The position numbers and the translations under genes were made by a program. A stretch of DNA of 64,000 nucleotides, from assembly GCF_900187295.1 (NCBI RefSeq), contig NZ_LT906473.1, positions 434,001-498,000 of the forward strand, written 5' to 3'. Under the pieces are notes generated by a model. It did not search any database, was not told the origin of the DNA, and was given only the letters and a program-made list of their open reading frames with translations. This stretch comes from Corynebacterium cystitidis (GTDB lineage: Bacteria; Actinomycetota; Actinomycetes; Mycobacteriales; Mycobacteriaceae). The number at the start of each line of letters is the position of its first letter. Position 1 is the stretch's first letter. Of this stretch, positions 45,560-53,963 are shown one piece after another.

Positions 45560-46275
45560 GGGAAAACTCAGGGAGGGTGCAGGTAATCTAGAAGCAGCCG
45601 CCGCGCCGAAACTGTTCAGCTTCAGCACGAACTCCGTTAACGCCCGCTGCCTCTCGAGCGCCTCGCTAAAAGACTCCTGCTCTTCCGGCTCGAAAAAGCG
45701 TCCACCTCCATCACTGCCCGGTACATGTCAGCTCCCGTCGTTGACGCACGCGTGCCGACGATCCCTGTCGTAGTCGCCCCCACCGCCAGGTAGACCGGTG
45801 TGCCCGCGGGAATGCCCAGCTTGTGAGTAGTGGTGCCGCCAAGCAAGCCCTGTGAGATCTGGGGCAGCGCACTGGGCTCGATACCAGTAGCCGCTACGAC
45901 CTCGGGGTGCACCTGCCACCGGCGAAGCGTTACTCGTCGCTGATTGCTCGTTGCCCGTCCACTCCTCCCACCGCGGTAGCGGATTAAGTTCTGCATCTGG
46001 CCGGTCAGCGTCACCGCATCGTAAGGCCCCGGTAAATCCTTGGTCACAGCGGCTACGGCGCGCAACCATTCGTTCGGGTCTTGTTCCACCACGCCGCCGT
46101 CAGCTGTCACGGTGGGGTAGGGGGCGCTCGTCGTTAAGCGCGACGAACCGCTAACCAGCGCAGCTTTCGCGCTGACCCCTGACGCGCCGAAGAACCCGAC
46201 TCCGCCCGGCCCAAGTGGAGCAGATGCCAACACGTTCGATGCCCCCGCCGGCAAGTTGGCGGTGTCGGGCGCCAC
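45560..46275 (-). pseudogene. Decayed FGGY-family carbohydrate kinase
   Basis: Remnants of an FGGY sugar kinase (xylulokinase-like) are visible on the minus strand. The N-terminal piece ASGVSAKAALVSG resembles the first nucleotide-binding element but has lost the usual DxGT-type start. APYPTVTADGGVVEQDPNEW and YDAVTLTGQMQNLI follow. The frame then passes almost directly to PEVVAATGIEPSALPQISQG and IPAGTPVYLAVGATTTGIVG, so central regions are missing. After EVDAF a -1-type frameshift is needed to continue as EPEEQESFSEALERQ. It lies behind mutarotase and ribokinase genes, suggesting a pentose locus that has lost this step. Confidence 0.7.
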
Positions 46276-46306
46276 AACCCCGACAGCAAAGAGCTGGTAC
46301 CCCGCG

Positions 46307-47044
46307 CTAGTTTGCGGCGGCGGTCACCGTCATCACGATGGTCGCTGTCTCACCGCCGGGCAGCAACACTCCCTCCGCGTTGTCGCCCAGCAGCGCAGGC
46401 TCGACGCAGACGAACTTGTCCCATTCACCTTCGCCGAGGTCGTCGATGCGTGCGCCGGCTTCTGCGCCGGGATTCCACAACACCGTCGAGTCGGTACCCT
46501 CAGCAGAAATGGTGAGCCTGCGGTTGGCATCGCGCACCGTGACCTGAGGCGCTGCTAGGGCGATCCTGTCCGTCAGGCCCGAGAAGGTGAAGTCGCCGCG
46601 GTGCACCGCCTTGTCGTGGTCCACACGGTCCCACACATTGACCCCGTCGATACCATCGACCACCACATCCTCTACAGCGCTGACCGCGAAGTAAGGGTGG
46701 AACGCCAGCTGAATCTCACGCACGGTGTCCCCCGTGTTGGTACACGACAGTTCAAAACGCCAACCGTCGGCGTTTGCTTCGTCGCCAACAGGGGTGGCGG
46801 AGAAGCGGAGGGCCAAGTGGTCGTCGTTAAGCGTGCCCGTGGTGCCGTCCATCTCCCACACGCTGGACCGCGCCCAGCCGTGCTGCTTCTCGCCGAGGAA
46901 TTTGGCGAACCACGGCGCGATGATCGGCAGGCCGCCGCGCACAGGTGCACTGCCGTCGAGGGCGGTGGCGGACGAGACGAAAAAGAGATCGCCGGTGGAA
47001 GTAGGGGCGGACAAGACATGGGCACCAAAATCGAGGATTCTCAT
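46307..47044 (-). CDS. D-hexose-6-phosphate mutarotase / aldose 1-epimerase-like
   Basis: This 245-aa beta-sandwich protein of the galactose-mutarotase superfamily has SGSAPVRGGLPIIAPWF-like sequence (visible as SAPVRGGLPIIAPWFAKFLG), which matches the YeaD/hexose-6-phosphate mutarotase group, and a catalytic Glu candidate in EKQHGWARSSVWEM or near LAFHPYFAVS. It interconverts anomers of sugar phosphates. TAAGCT (47051-47056, minus) stands 6 nt before the ATG, a leaderless start. It lies between ribokinase and the broken kinase, all read leftward, fitting a sugar-use locus. Confidence 0.85.
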   Translation of the reverse strand: MRILDFGAHVLSAPTSTGDLFFVSSATALDGSAPVRGGLPIIAPWFAKFLGEKQHGWARSSVWEMDGTTGTLNDDHLALRFSATPVGDEANADGWRFELSCTNTGDTVREIQLAFHPYFAVSAVEDVVVDGIDGVNVWDRVDHDKAVHRGDFTFSGLTDRIALAAPQVTVRDANRRLTISAEGTDSTVLWNPGAEAGARIDDLGEGEWDKFVCVEPALLGDNAEGVLLPGGETATIVMTVTAAAN

Positions 47045-47105
47045 GCCCCCAGCTTAACGCTTCCGCAACCTACTGGGGGTTAAGATGCGGGCCACGCAGT
47101 CGCCG

Positions 47106-48035
47106 CTAATCCAGAGGGGGAAGTTCATCGCTGGCGGTGGGATACGACGGCTGCGCCCCCGTCCGCGTCACCGCAAAAGCCGACACGCGTGCCGCGAACC
47201 GGGCCGCCTCCACTAAAGTGTCACCCTCCACCAGCCGGTGGCACAGGGCACCGGTGTACGCGTCGCCAGCGCCGACGGTATCCACGGTGTCTTCGGGTGG
47301 CACGTGCGCGGCGGGGATCGTCGTCAAGCCCTCAGAGGTGGCCACCAGCGAACCAGCCTTGCCCAGCGTGAGCACCACCGAGGCAAAACCACACTCCAGC
47401 AGTGCACGCGCGATAGCCTCCGGCGACGCCGCCGTCGCATCAGCGCCACCACCGAACTGCGCCAAGATTAAGCCCGCCTCGTGCTCGTTGGCCACCAGCG
47501 GGTCAGCCTTGAGCAACGCGGCATGATCGACCTCAATCACCGGCGCCAAATTCACCACCACACGCCCCCGCGCCAGCTCTACGGCCTTGGCAAACCCGCT
47601 GGCGGGGATCTCGCCTTGAAGCAGCACGATCTCAGCACCACCAATCAGCTCAGCATGCCCGGCCACCAGCGCAGAATCCACCCGCGCATTCGCCCCAGGC
47701 GCCACAATGATCGTGTTCTCCCCATCAGCCGCCACCGTGATCACGGCCAGGCCGGTTACTTCGTCGACACGCGCAATGGTGCTCGTGGTCACGCACTCGC
47801 GCAGGATGCTGGTGGCAGGCCCGGCATACGCGTCATCGCCGACCGCGCCGACCAACGCAACGTCCGCACCCAATCGTGCCGCCGCCACCGCCTGATTCGC
47901 CCCCTTCCCACCCGGCGTGACCTCGCCGCCCCGGCCCAACAGTGTCTCGCCGGGCTGCGGGTGGCGTTCCACCTGCACCGTCAAATCCGCATTAATAGAA
48001 CCCACGACTACGATCTTGTGCGATAACTTCTGCAT
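47106..48035 (-). CDS. rbsK: Ribokinase
   Basis: RbsK (309 aa) phosphorylates ribose at O5. The PfkB-family signatures are clear: VVGSINADLTVQVERHPQPG with the GGKGANQAVAAARLGADVAL glycine loop, ILLQGEIP-like inner motif (IVLLQGEIPASGFA), and the C-terminal anion hole DTVGAGDAYTGALCHRL with the catalytic Asp of GAGD. TAGACT (48042-48047, minus) ends 6 nt before the ATG, so it is probably leaderless. No ribose transporter or RbsR is adjacent. It is divergent from a small hypothetical gene whose -10 lies only 5 bp away. Confidence 0.95.
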   Translation of the reverse strand: MQKLSHKIVVVGSINADLTVQVERHPQPGETLLGRGGEVTPGGKGANQAVAAARLGADVALVGAVGDDAYAGPATSILRECVTTSTIARVDEVTGLAVITVAADGENTIIVAPGANARVDSALVAGHAELIGGAEIVLLQGEIPASGFAKAVELARGRVVVNLAPVIEVDHAALLKADPLVANEHEAGLILAQFGGGADATAASPEAIARALLECGFASVVLTLGKAGSLVATSEGLTTIPAAHVPPEDTVDTVGAGDAYTGALCHRLVEGDTLVEAARFAARVSAFAVTRTGAQPSYPTASDELPPLD

Positions 48036-48041
48036 GCTTTA

Positions 48042-48058
48042 AGTCTAACCGCTACGGT
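48042..48058. promoter_or_regulatory. Back-to-back divergent -10 boxes
   Basis: TAGACT on the minus strand (48042-48047, for rbsK) and TACGGT on the plus strand (48053-48058, for the gene at 48066) lie 5 bp apart. Polymerase binding at one should exclude the other. Confidence 0.5.
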
Positions 48059-48065
48059 GAGGACC

Positions 48066-48326
48066 ATGATCGCCGAATGGATCGCCGCCGAGTTCGCCGC
48101 CGGCCGCACCGACCTGCAAACCCTGCTGGACACCTCCCCGCACCCGCGCCCGGCTCTGCGCGCGGTGGCCGAGGATTGCGGCTTTCAGCTCGTCGACGGG
48201 CAGGTCTCGCTTAACGACGACCACACCGGCGCAACGTGGTTCGTGGAGGGAGTTGAATTGGTGTTCTATCCCGGCGCGCGCACACGTGCTGTGGAGCACG
48301 CTTCTGAGCCAGCCGCACAGCGATGA
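48066..48326 (+). CDS. Hypothetical protein
   Basis: This is an 86-aa soluble protein from ATG 48066, with TACGGT 7 nt upstream suggesting leaderless translation; GTG 48057 overlaps that box. It reads MIAEWIAAEFAAGRTDLQTL, then LRAVAEDCGFQLVDGQ and GATWFVEGVELVFYPGARTR. I recognise no family, signal peptide or membrane segment. Its stop overlaps the ATG of thpR by 4 nt (ATGA), so the two are translationally coupled, which supports it being a real gene. Confidence 0.6.
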   Translation: MIAEWIAAEFAAGRTDLQTLLDTSPHPRPALRAVAEDCGFQLVDGQVSLNDDHTGATWFVEGVELVFYPGARTRAVEHASEPAAQR

Positions 48327-48916
48327 GCAGGCGACTCTTCGCGGCGCTCGCCGTGCCAGACCACGTCCGCGAACACCTCGTTACCACCCTGCGCCCCATC
48401 CGCGAACGCGACGGTGGCGTGCTGCGCTTCACCGACCCCGATAACTGGCATATCACCTGCGCTTTCTATGGTGACACTGCCGAGGACCCGGAGAGGTTGC
48501 TCGGCCACCTCGCTGCTGCAGCCACCGGGGCCGCCGGGCGTGCAGGCGGTTCGCTCGACTTGTACTTGTCGGGTGCCGGCTCGTTTTCCTCGCGCACGTT
48601 GTGGATTGGTGTTGGCGGGGCCACGAAAAGGTTGCGGGCGCTGATGGCTGGCTGCGTGCTGGAGGATTTCTCCGCTGGGCGCGCCGGCAGAACGTCGGGC
48701 GAACAGCAGCGGCCCCGGCAGCGCGCGCACCTCACCGTCGCCCGCGCACACAACCGCCTGCAAGATCCATGGTTGCTTGGTGACCTCACCCACGCGCTCA
48801 GCGTGTATCGCGGGCCCCAGTGGCGCGCTACCTCCGTGGGCTTGTATGAGTCGTTTTTGGGTGAGGGTCGTTCCGGCGGGCCGCGCTACGAACTCATCGG
48901 CGAAGTAGAACTCTAA
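48323..48916 (+). CDS. thpR: RNA 2',3'-cyclic phosphodiesterase (2'-5' RNA ligase family)
   Basis: This 197-aa 2H-phosphoesterase begins SRRLFAALAVPDHVREHLVT. Both catalytic motifs are present: HITCAF in DNWHITCAFYG and HLTVAR in RAHLTVARAHNRL. ThpR enzymes hydrolyse 2',3'-cyclic phosphates in RNA and can join tRNA halves with 2'-5' links in vitro. The length is standard. It is coupled to the preceding small gene by an ATGA overlap. The biological RNA target is unknown in this group. Confidence 0.92.
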   Translation: MSRRLFAALAVPDHVREHLVTTLRPIRERDGGVLRFTDPDNWHITCAFYGDTAEDPERLLGHLAAAATGAAGRAGGSLDLYLSGAGSFSSRTLWIGVGGATKRLRALMAGCVLEDFSAGRAGRTSGEQQRPRQRAHLTVARAHNRLQDPWLLGDLTHALSVYRGPQWRATSVGLYESFLGEGRSGGPRYELIGEVEL

Positions 48917-49043
48917 AACCGCATCCGCGCGGGCCTCGTGGCCTTGCGTGCCGCGCAGCGGTGAGCACTTACGACGAGTCGCAAGCGCAAATATCTGCGT
49001 GACCGAGGCTCCGCAATCTAGAGGCTTGCCGCAGGCACGGCGA

Positions 49044-49403
49044 TTAACTGTCGGTTACTTCTTCAACGAACTGAAGTTGATTGCCTTCTGGGTCTTCGGC
49101 GATGGCAAGGCGGATGAAACCGTAGTCTTGTAATTCGCCTGTTGCGATGCCGTTGTCTTCGCAGAGTTTCAGCTGGGCATCCAGATCGGTGGTGCCGATA
49201 ATAGCGATGGACTTGCCTGCTCTTTCTGCGTCTTCAGTCACCTGAAGCCATGAGCCTTCCGCGATTTTCCATTCAGCGGTGGTGGGCTCTGGGTCCACAG
49301 CGGCGGGGCCGAAGAGCTTTTCGTACCAGGCACGGGTTGCAGACAGGTCCTTGACGACGGTGACAGCGTAAACACTATCGAGGTAGCGGGTTTTGTCGGT
49401 CAT
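49044..49403 (-). CDS. Glyoxalase/bleomycin-resistance (VOC) family protein
   Basis: This 119-aa single-domain VOC protein starts at ATG 49403 (MTDKTRYLDSVYAVTVVKDL); GGAG lies 10 nt upstream. The upstream in-frame extension to 49487 is a low-complexity Asn/Thr run from TG-rich repeats and is not convincing. The fold is shown by VYAVTVVKDLSATRAWYEKL at the start and FIRLAIAEDPEGNQLQFVEE at the end, where Glu and Gln/Glu residues are candidate metal ligands. VOC proteins include glyoxalases, dioxygenases and antibiotic-sequestering proteins. The specific role is unknown. Confidence 0.85.
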   Translation of the reverse strand: MTDKTRYLDSVYAVTVVKDLSATRAWYEKLFGPAAVDPEPTTAEWKIAEGSWLQVTEDAERAGKSIAIIGTTDLDAQLKLCEDNGIATGELQDYGFIRLAIAEDPEGNQLQFVEEVTDS

Positions 49404-49666
49404 CGACGTTGTTCTCCAAGAATTGGTTTGAGTGTTGTGGGTGTTTTGAGTGTTTAAAGTGTGCGAGAAAGCCAAGTGATTGAGCACGACCGTATTAATT
49501 CATTTTTCTTTCTTAACCCTTCCGCAACAAGCCCAGCGTAACGCGAGGCTACACCTGGCGCACCTGCTGCGGCGATCGTTCGCTCTGCCGTCGGCCACCG
49601 GACGCTAGCGTTTTGCTGCCAGTGTGATTAAGGTAAGAGGCGTGTCGACGGGCACTTCAGCAAAAC
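49404..49666. other. Intergenic region
   Basis: No gene is supported. The first 60 bp are a TG-rich run with GTGTT units; the rest is unremarkable and leads into the hairpin at 49667-49703. Confidence 0.6.
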
Positions 49667-49703
49667 GGGGCAGTCACATGCTCCAACATGTGACTACCCC
49701 TTT
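49667..49703. terminator. Bidirectional hairpin terminator
   Basis: A long stem, AGTCACATG / CATGTGACT extended by GGG/CCC, has a CTCCAA loop and T runs on both sides. It lies just after the stop of the 53-aa peptide gene and should end that leftward transcript. Confidence 0.85.
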
Positions 49704-49706
49704 GAC

Positions 49707-49868
49707 CTAGGAGTCAATCCAGGTGATTGCCTTGTGGACTAGATCCACAAGGAGTTTGGATATAACTCCGGCCAGGACCCGCCCCGCGAATGCGCTCGCT
49801 GGGTGGGTCTTCTTACGTTCGTGCTTGTCACGACGTGCGTGATCTGCGCGATCGGAAGAGTCTGACAT
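49707..49868 (-). CDS. 53-aa basic amphipathic peptide
   Basis: This small gene has a strong ribosome binding site (GAGAGGAGG, 6 nt before ATG 49868) and a terminator 3 bp after the stop, so I believe it is real. The first half is charged and hydrophilic (MSDSSDRADHARRDKHERKK). The second half, SAFAGRVLAGVISKLLVDLV followed by HKAITWIDS, would form an amphipathic helix. I recognise no family. The helix recalls small membrane-active peptides such as delta-lysin-type toxins or corynebacterial porin peptides, but identity is too low to claim either. Its mRNA has a long leader with three hairpins. Confidence 0.6.
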   Translation of the reverse strand: MSDSSDRADHARRDKHERKKTHPASAFAGRVLAGVISKLLVDLVHKAITWIDS

Positions 49869-49902
49869 GTCGGTCCTCCTCTCTCTTGTTGTCGGTTGGT
49901 GG

Positions 49903-50050
49903 CATTCCTGCGCGCAGGAATGGTCAACCGCACTTGTGTGCAGTTGACCTTTGTTTTTCAACAAAAACACTGCACTCAAGAGCAGAAAAGACACGTCCCC
50001 CGTCAGTGAAGTGGTCTCCCACCCCTAGGAGACGCGCACCGCCTAGTGTA
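49903..50050 (-). promoter_or_regulatory. Structured 5' leader and promoter of the 53-aa peptide gene
   Basis: On the minus strand a TACACT -10 box (50045-50050) would give a leader of about 170 nt. Three hairpins follow in order: GTTTTT/AAAAAC (49953-49968), GGTCAAC/GTTGACC with an inner GCAC/GTGC (49922-49949), and the perfect palindrome CATTCCTGCGCGCAGGAATG (49903-49922). They end about 20 nt before the ribosome binding site, suggesting translational or attenuation control. Confidence 0.5.
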
Positions 50051-50396
50051 GCGAACCCCCTGAAACTCACAGCCGCTTTCCCGCATTATCGCGCCAACGC
50101 CAGTGGGGCAACGCCAACTGGTACTCGACCTTGCGGGGAGTACAGATGATGTTGGTCAGACGCGTCCGATTGGCGTGTTATGATTCTCTAAAAGAAACAG
50201 TGCAGCCTGACCAGCAAGCCGATGAAACGCTCCATGCCAAACACCGATTCCAGCTAACATCCAAAAACTCATGCCAAACTACCCCAACCCGTCGTACTAA
50301 CGGGATCCAACTCGGATTCGAGTTCCTGGAAGGCTGGGGTTTGTCTGGTGTTTCGGTTTGTGGGCCGGGACTCTCGGCTCGGCCGGCGCCGGGCTG
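50051..50396. other. Intergenic region downstream of the HNH gene
   Basis: No gene is supported; the open frame at 50131-50400 has no family features. Near 50380-50395 a GC-rich inverted repeat (GCCGGCGCCGGGC) may be a weak terminator for the HNH gene, without a T run. Confidence 0.5.
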
Positions 50397-51575
50397 TTAG
50401 GCCACGGCGGGCGCCAGTATCTTCTCTACTGGGGAGGATCTGGCCAGCGGGTGTTGGTTGAGCGCGAGCTTCCCGCCGGGCAGTATTCTGTACGGTCTGC
50501 CACGGATGTTACGGTACCGCTGCTTCGCCCCGGCTTTGCCGTTGTGATAAGAACACAGCAGACTTTCGTTAGACAGGAGGCTGAGTCCGCCGCGCGAGTA
50601 CGGCACGTTGTGGTTGATCTCGCAGTAGGCTGCGGGCACCGAGCAGTCCATCCCGGCACACGTGGTTTGGGTGGCTTCCAGCAGGCAGCGGTCCTTGTAG
50701 GTGCCGTGCCGGGCGGTGGCCTTGTCAACGGCCGCCGCAGGGACCGGTTTCTCTCCGTGTGTCGCGCGGCGGCGGTGTTCGTCGTTAAGCTCCTTGCGGG
50801 TGTTGACAATACAGCGCCCTGTGCCGATCGTGATCGCCCCATGCATGGGGGTCACGCCAATGAATTCGGCGATCGGGTCAAGCTTTTTGCGCACCAAGTC
50901 CATACCGGTCATGACGGCGCCGCTGGTGGTTTGAACGAGCACGTCGGCGCCTTCGCCGCTCAGGATGCGTTCGATGTCCTCGAGCGCGACTAGCACTTTG
51001 ATGCGGTATGTGGGCGCGCTGGTGCCGGAAAAGAACGTATCGACGAGCGCTTGCGCCATCGTGGTGTCATGTTCTGCGGCAACAGCGCGGGCGGTAGCTT
51101 CAATCTCGCGGATGGAGGCGGAGTCCGCACACAAGGTCAGCGTGGATTTCGTGGTGCCTTCGTGGTGGGTGACCTTGACGGAGGTCTCCCGTTTCCGCTT
51201 GGGCTTATCGACGTTTAACGCCGCCAACTTTTCTTTGGCGTGTGCCCGAAAGTCGTGGTGGTTGCCGTTGAAGCGTGTGAGGTCATGGCGTAACGCCCAG
51301 GATTTCGACTTGTCGTAGAGCTTGTCGACGAACCCCTCGATGGCCTCCAACCTGTCGAAACCGAGCCTATTGTTGGTGGCGTGGTCGCGGGCACCGCGCT
51401 GGCGGCGGTGGGATTTGGTGGGGCCGTAGTAGATGTTGTGGAGTCTGACGATGCGGTCGAGGTGGGTTGGTTCTGCGCCAGCGTCGATCAGCTCGCGGGG
51501 TGCGAGTTCGGCGGCGTCGGCAAGCATGGTCATGGCTGCCGAGCCGGACGCGATCAAGTACTGGCGAAGGTTCAT
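50397..51575 (-). CDS. DUF222/HNH endonuclease protein
   Basis: This 392-aa protein starts at ATG 51575, with TAATGT (51583-51588, minus) 7 nt upstream, so it is likely leaderless. The first two thirds are a helical DUF222-type region containing TLTLCADSASIREIEATARA. The C-terminus has an HNH nuclease domain: CAGMDCSVPAAYCEINHNVP, YSRGGLSLLSNESLLCSYHN, with the paired cysteines and the EINHN catalytic His. Such 13E12-repeat-like proteins are present in several copies per actinobacterial genome, sometimes in mobile contexts, and their role is unclear. Two DnaA-box-like sequences lie upstream. Confidence 0.85.
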   Translation of the reverse strand: MNLRQYLIASGSAAMTMLADAAELAPRELIDAGAEPTHLDRIVRLHNIYYGPTKSHRRQRGARDHATNNRLGFDRLEAIEGFVDKLYDKSKSWALRHDLTRFNGNHHDFRAHAKEKLAALNVDKPKRKRETSVKVTHHEGTTKSTLTLCADSASIREIEATARAVAAEHDTTMAQALVDTFFSGTSAPTYRIKVLVALEDIERILSGEGADVLVQTTSGAVMTGMDLVRKKLDPIAEFIGVTPMHGAITIGTGRCIVNTRKELNDEHRRRATHGEKPVPAAAVDKATARHGTYKDRCLLEATQTTCAGMDCSVPAAYCEINHNVPYSRGGLSLLSNESLLCSYHNGKAGAKQRYRNIRGRPYRILPGGKLALNQHPLARSSPVEKILAPAVA

Positions 51576-51638
51576 GGCCCACACATTAGGGTCGCGGCAG
51601 CCAGCTGCGCCAGGGGTGGGCGAGAAATGTCCGAAATC

Positions 51639-51664
51639 TGTGGAAAACAACATTTTTATCCACA
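51639..51664. promoter_or_regulatory. DnaA-box pair upstream of the HNH gene
   Basis: TTATCCACA (51656-51664) is an exact DnaA box, and TGTGGAAAA (51639-51647) is an 8/9 match to the inverse, 8 bp away. The surrounding 176-bp gap between the HNH gene and the ABC ATPase gene has no gene. Confidence 0.45.
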
Positions 51665-51751
51665 GAAAACGGCACCGAATATCCTTTCGGTTGCGGGCCG
51701 CGCGCGGTGCTGTATGATAACGCGCCCGCGGAGCTGGCCGGGCTGGCCGGG

Positions 51752-53131
51752 CTAGCTGGGGACGGCGGCAAGCAGGCGGCGGGTGTACTCGTGTTGGGGG
51801 TCGGCCCAAATCTCTTCGGTGGCGCCGGCCTCAACGATGCGGCCCTCGTGGATCACGGCCAGCGTGGGGCACACCGCGCGCACCACTGCAAGATCGTGGG
51901 AGACGAAGACAAGGGTGAGGCCATCGTCGTCGACAAGCGAGTCCAGCAGGCCCAACACCTGGGCGCGGACGGTGACATCAAGGGCGGAGACGGGCTCATC
52001 GGCAAGCAGGATATCAGGCCGGGGCGCAGCTGCTCGTGCGATGGAGATGCGTTGGCGTTGGCCGCCGGAAAATTCGTGCGGAAAACGCTCGGCCACCCCA
52101 GGCAGGCCAACCTGCTCAAGGACTTCGGCCACACGCTCACCGCGGCTGGCGCACGCCTCAGCAATGGAGCGGCCCACCCGCAGCCGCGGGTTCAGCGAGC
52201 CTGCGGGGTCTTGAAACACCATCTGCAACCGCCCGTCCACGCGCACGGTGCCAGAGTCAGGCTGATCCAGCCCGGCGATCAGCCGCAGCAGCGACGTCTT
52301 ACCGGAGCCTGACCCGCCGACCAGGCCCAACCGTTGGCCGCGGCGCACGGTCAGGGTCACATCATCGACAGCTAGAGTACCCCCGCGGTGCAGGCTTACC
52401 CCGGCAAGCTGGATCACTGGTTCGCCGAGTGGACGGGCAACCGCAGGTGGTCCGGGGCGCGAGGCGGCGAGCAGGGCCTGAGCGTAGTCGGACTCAGGTG
52501 CCACAACACGGCCGCGCTGCATGATCAGCACGCGCTCGGTCATGCGGCGCACAACGGCCAAGTCATGGGAAATAAACAGCAGCGCCATGCCTCGTTCAGC
52601 CACCAGCCGATCAATCAGATCCAGTACCTGGGCCTGGGTGGTGGAATCAAGCGCGGTGGTGGGTTCGTCGCAGATCAGCACATCAGGCTCCCCGGCGAGC
52701 GCCTTGGCGATCAGCACTCGCTGGCGTTGCCCGCCGGACAGTTCGTGGGGGTAGGCGTCGGCACGGGTGATCCCCACGTCGGCCAGTAGCTCGTCGGCAC
52801 GCGCGGCGTCTCGCGAGACTTGTTTGCCCACCGGCATCAGCGGGTCAAGCGCTGTCATGGGTTCTTGGAAGATCATGGCGATCCGCCGCCCGCGCACGCC
52901 GCGTTTGGTGCGTTCGCGTGCGGTGAGCATATTGTGCTTATCGACGAGCACTTCGCCGCTCGCTTCCACAGTTTGGGGTACTAGGCCCATGAGTGCTAAC
53001 GCTGTCATGGATTTGCCGGAGCCGGATTCACCGATGATACCAAGGCGCTGGCCGGGGGCAAGCGTAAAGGAGAGATCGTCGATTAGTGTGGTACTGCCTG
53101 CGGTGATGGTGAGGTTGTTAACGCTGATCAT
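51752..53131 (-). CDS. Dipeptide-type ABC transporter, fused double ATPase (DppDF-like)
   Basis: This 459-aa protein carries two ABC ATPase domains. Domain 1 has Walker A GESGSGKSMTALALM, signature LSGGQRQRVLIAKAL and Walker B VLICDEPTTALD. Domain 2 has GGSGSGKTSLLRLIA, FSGGQRQRISIARA and ILLADEPVSALD. It energises uptake of peptides or similar small solutes. In most Dpp systems the two ATPases are separate genes; fusion is common in actinobacteria. It overlaps the upstream permease gene by 14 bp. Domain 2 is compact, lacking the usual oligopeptide C-terminal extension. Confidence 0.93.
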   Translation of the reverse strand: MISVNNLTITAGSTTLIDDLSFTLAPGQRLGIIGESGSGKSMTALALMGLVPQTVEASGEVLVDKHNMLTARERTKRGVRGRRIAMIFQEPMTALDPLMPVGKQVSRDAARADELLADVGITRADAYPHELSGGQRQRVLIAKALAGEPDVLICDEPTTALDSTTQAQVLDLIDRLVAERGMALLFISHDLAVVRRMTERVLIMQRGRVVAPESDYAQALLAASRPGPPAVARPLGEPVIQLAGVSLHRGGTLAVDDVTLTVRRGQRLGLVGGSGSGKTSLLRLIAGLDQPDSGTVRVDGRLQMVFQDPAGSLNPRLRVGRSIAEACASRGERVAEVLEQVGLPGVAERFPHEFSGGQRQRISIARAAAPRPDILLADEPVSALDVTVRAQVLGLLDSLVDDDGLTLVFVSHDLAVVRAVCPTLAVIHEGRIVEAGATEEIWADPQHEYTRRLLAAVPS

Positions 53132-53963
53132 TTATTCCTCTCCCCTTCGGGCTCGAGCTTGCGAGAGCCCGCTTGTGAGAGCCCGCGTGCGAGAGCCCGT
53201 CGGCAAGCAGGTTGAAGCCCAGCACGGTCAGTGCGATGGCAACCCCGGGCACGATCGCCAGGTGCGGGGCGGAGGACAAAAAACCTTGGGAGGATTGCAG
53301 CATGCGGCCCCAGCTGGCGTAGGGCGCGGGCGTGCCCAGGCCCAGAAATGACAGGCCGGCCTCCGCCAGGATGGCCAAAGCAAACGCGACGGACATCTGC
53401 ACAATGATCACCCCTGAAATATTGGGCAGGATGTGCCGCCACGCGAGGACCGGGCTGGATACTCCGGAGATGCGGGCAGCAAGGATATAGTCCTGTGTCA
53501 TCACACGCAGGGTGCCGGCCCGGGCCACGCGCGCGAACCCGGGGATGCCGGCAATCCCGATGGCCAGCATCACAATGCCGGTGGACGCCCCGAATACCGC
53601 GGTGAACACGATGGCCAGAAGCAGCGCGGGGAAAGCAAGTAGGAGATCAGCGCCGCGCATGATCAGGCGCTGCGCCCACCCGCCGCGCTGGCCTGCCATC
53701 ATGCCCAGTGGCACGCCGATCAGCGCGGAGATCGCCACCGCCACCACCCCCACGGCCAGCGTGATTTGGGCACCTTCCATGATGCGGGAGAGGATATCGC
53801 GGCCAAACTGGTCGGTTCCCAACCAGTGGGTGGCGCTCGGGCTGGCGAGTCGGTCGTCGACAAGCGCACGCGTGGGGTCATAGGGGGTCCACACCAGCGA
53901 GACCGCAGCCATCACAACGACGAGGGCGACAATGCCCGCCCCGATCCAACCGGTAGTTTTCAT
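53118..53963 (-). CDS. ABC transporter permease, DppC-like
   Basis: This 281-aa inner-membrane permease has about six helices and begins with one helix followed by the DppC-type periplasmic DPTRALVDDRLASPSATHWL and GTDQFGRDILSRIM. The EAA loop is near GFARVARAGTLRVMTQDYIL and AARISGVSSPVLAWRHILPN. It pairs with the DppB-like permease, overlapping it by 4 bp (ATGA), and with the fused ATPase downstream. The substrate is not specified by sequence. The C-terminal tail is basic and overlaps the ATPase start. Confidence 0.93.
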   Translation of the reverse strand: MKTTGWIGAGIVALVVVMAAVSLVWTPYDPTRALVDDRLASPSATHWLGTDQFGRDILSRIMEGAQITLAVGVVAVAISALIGVPLGMMAGQRGGWAQRLIMRGADLLLAFPALLLAIVFTAVFGASTGIVMLAIGIAGIPGFARVARAGTLRVMTQDYILAARISGVSSPVLAWRHILPNISGVIIVQMSVAFALAILAEAGLSFLGLGTPAPYASWGRMLQSSQGFLSSAPHLAIVPGVAIALTVLGFNLLADGLSHAGSHKRALASSSPKGRGINDQR

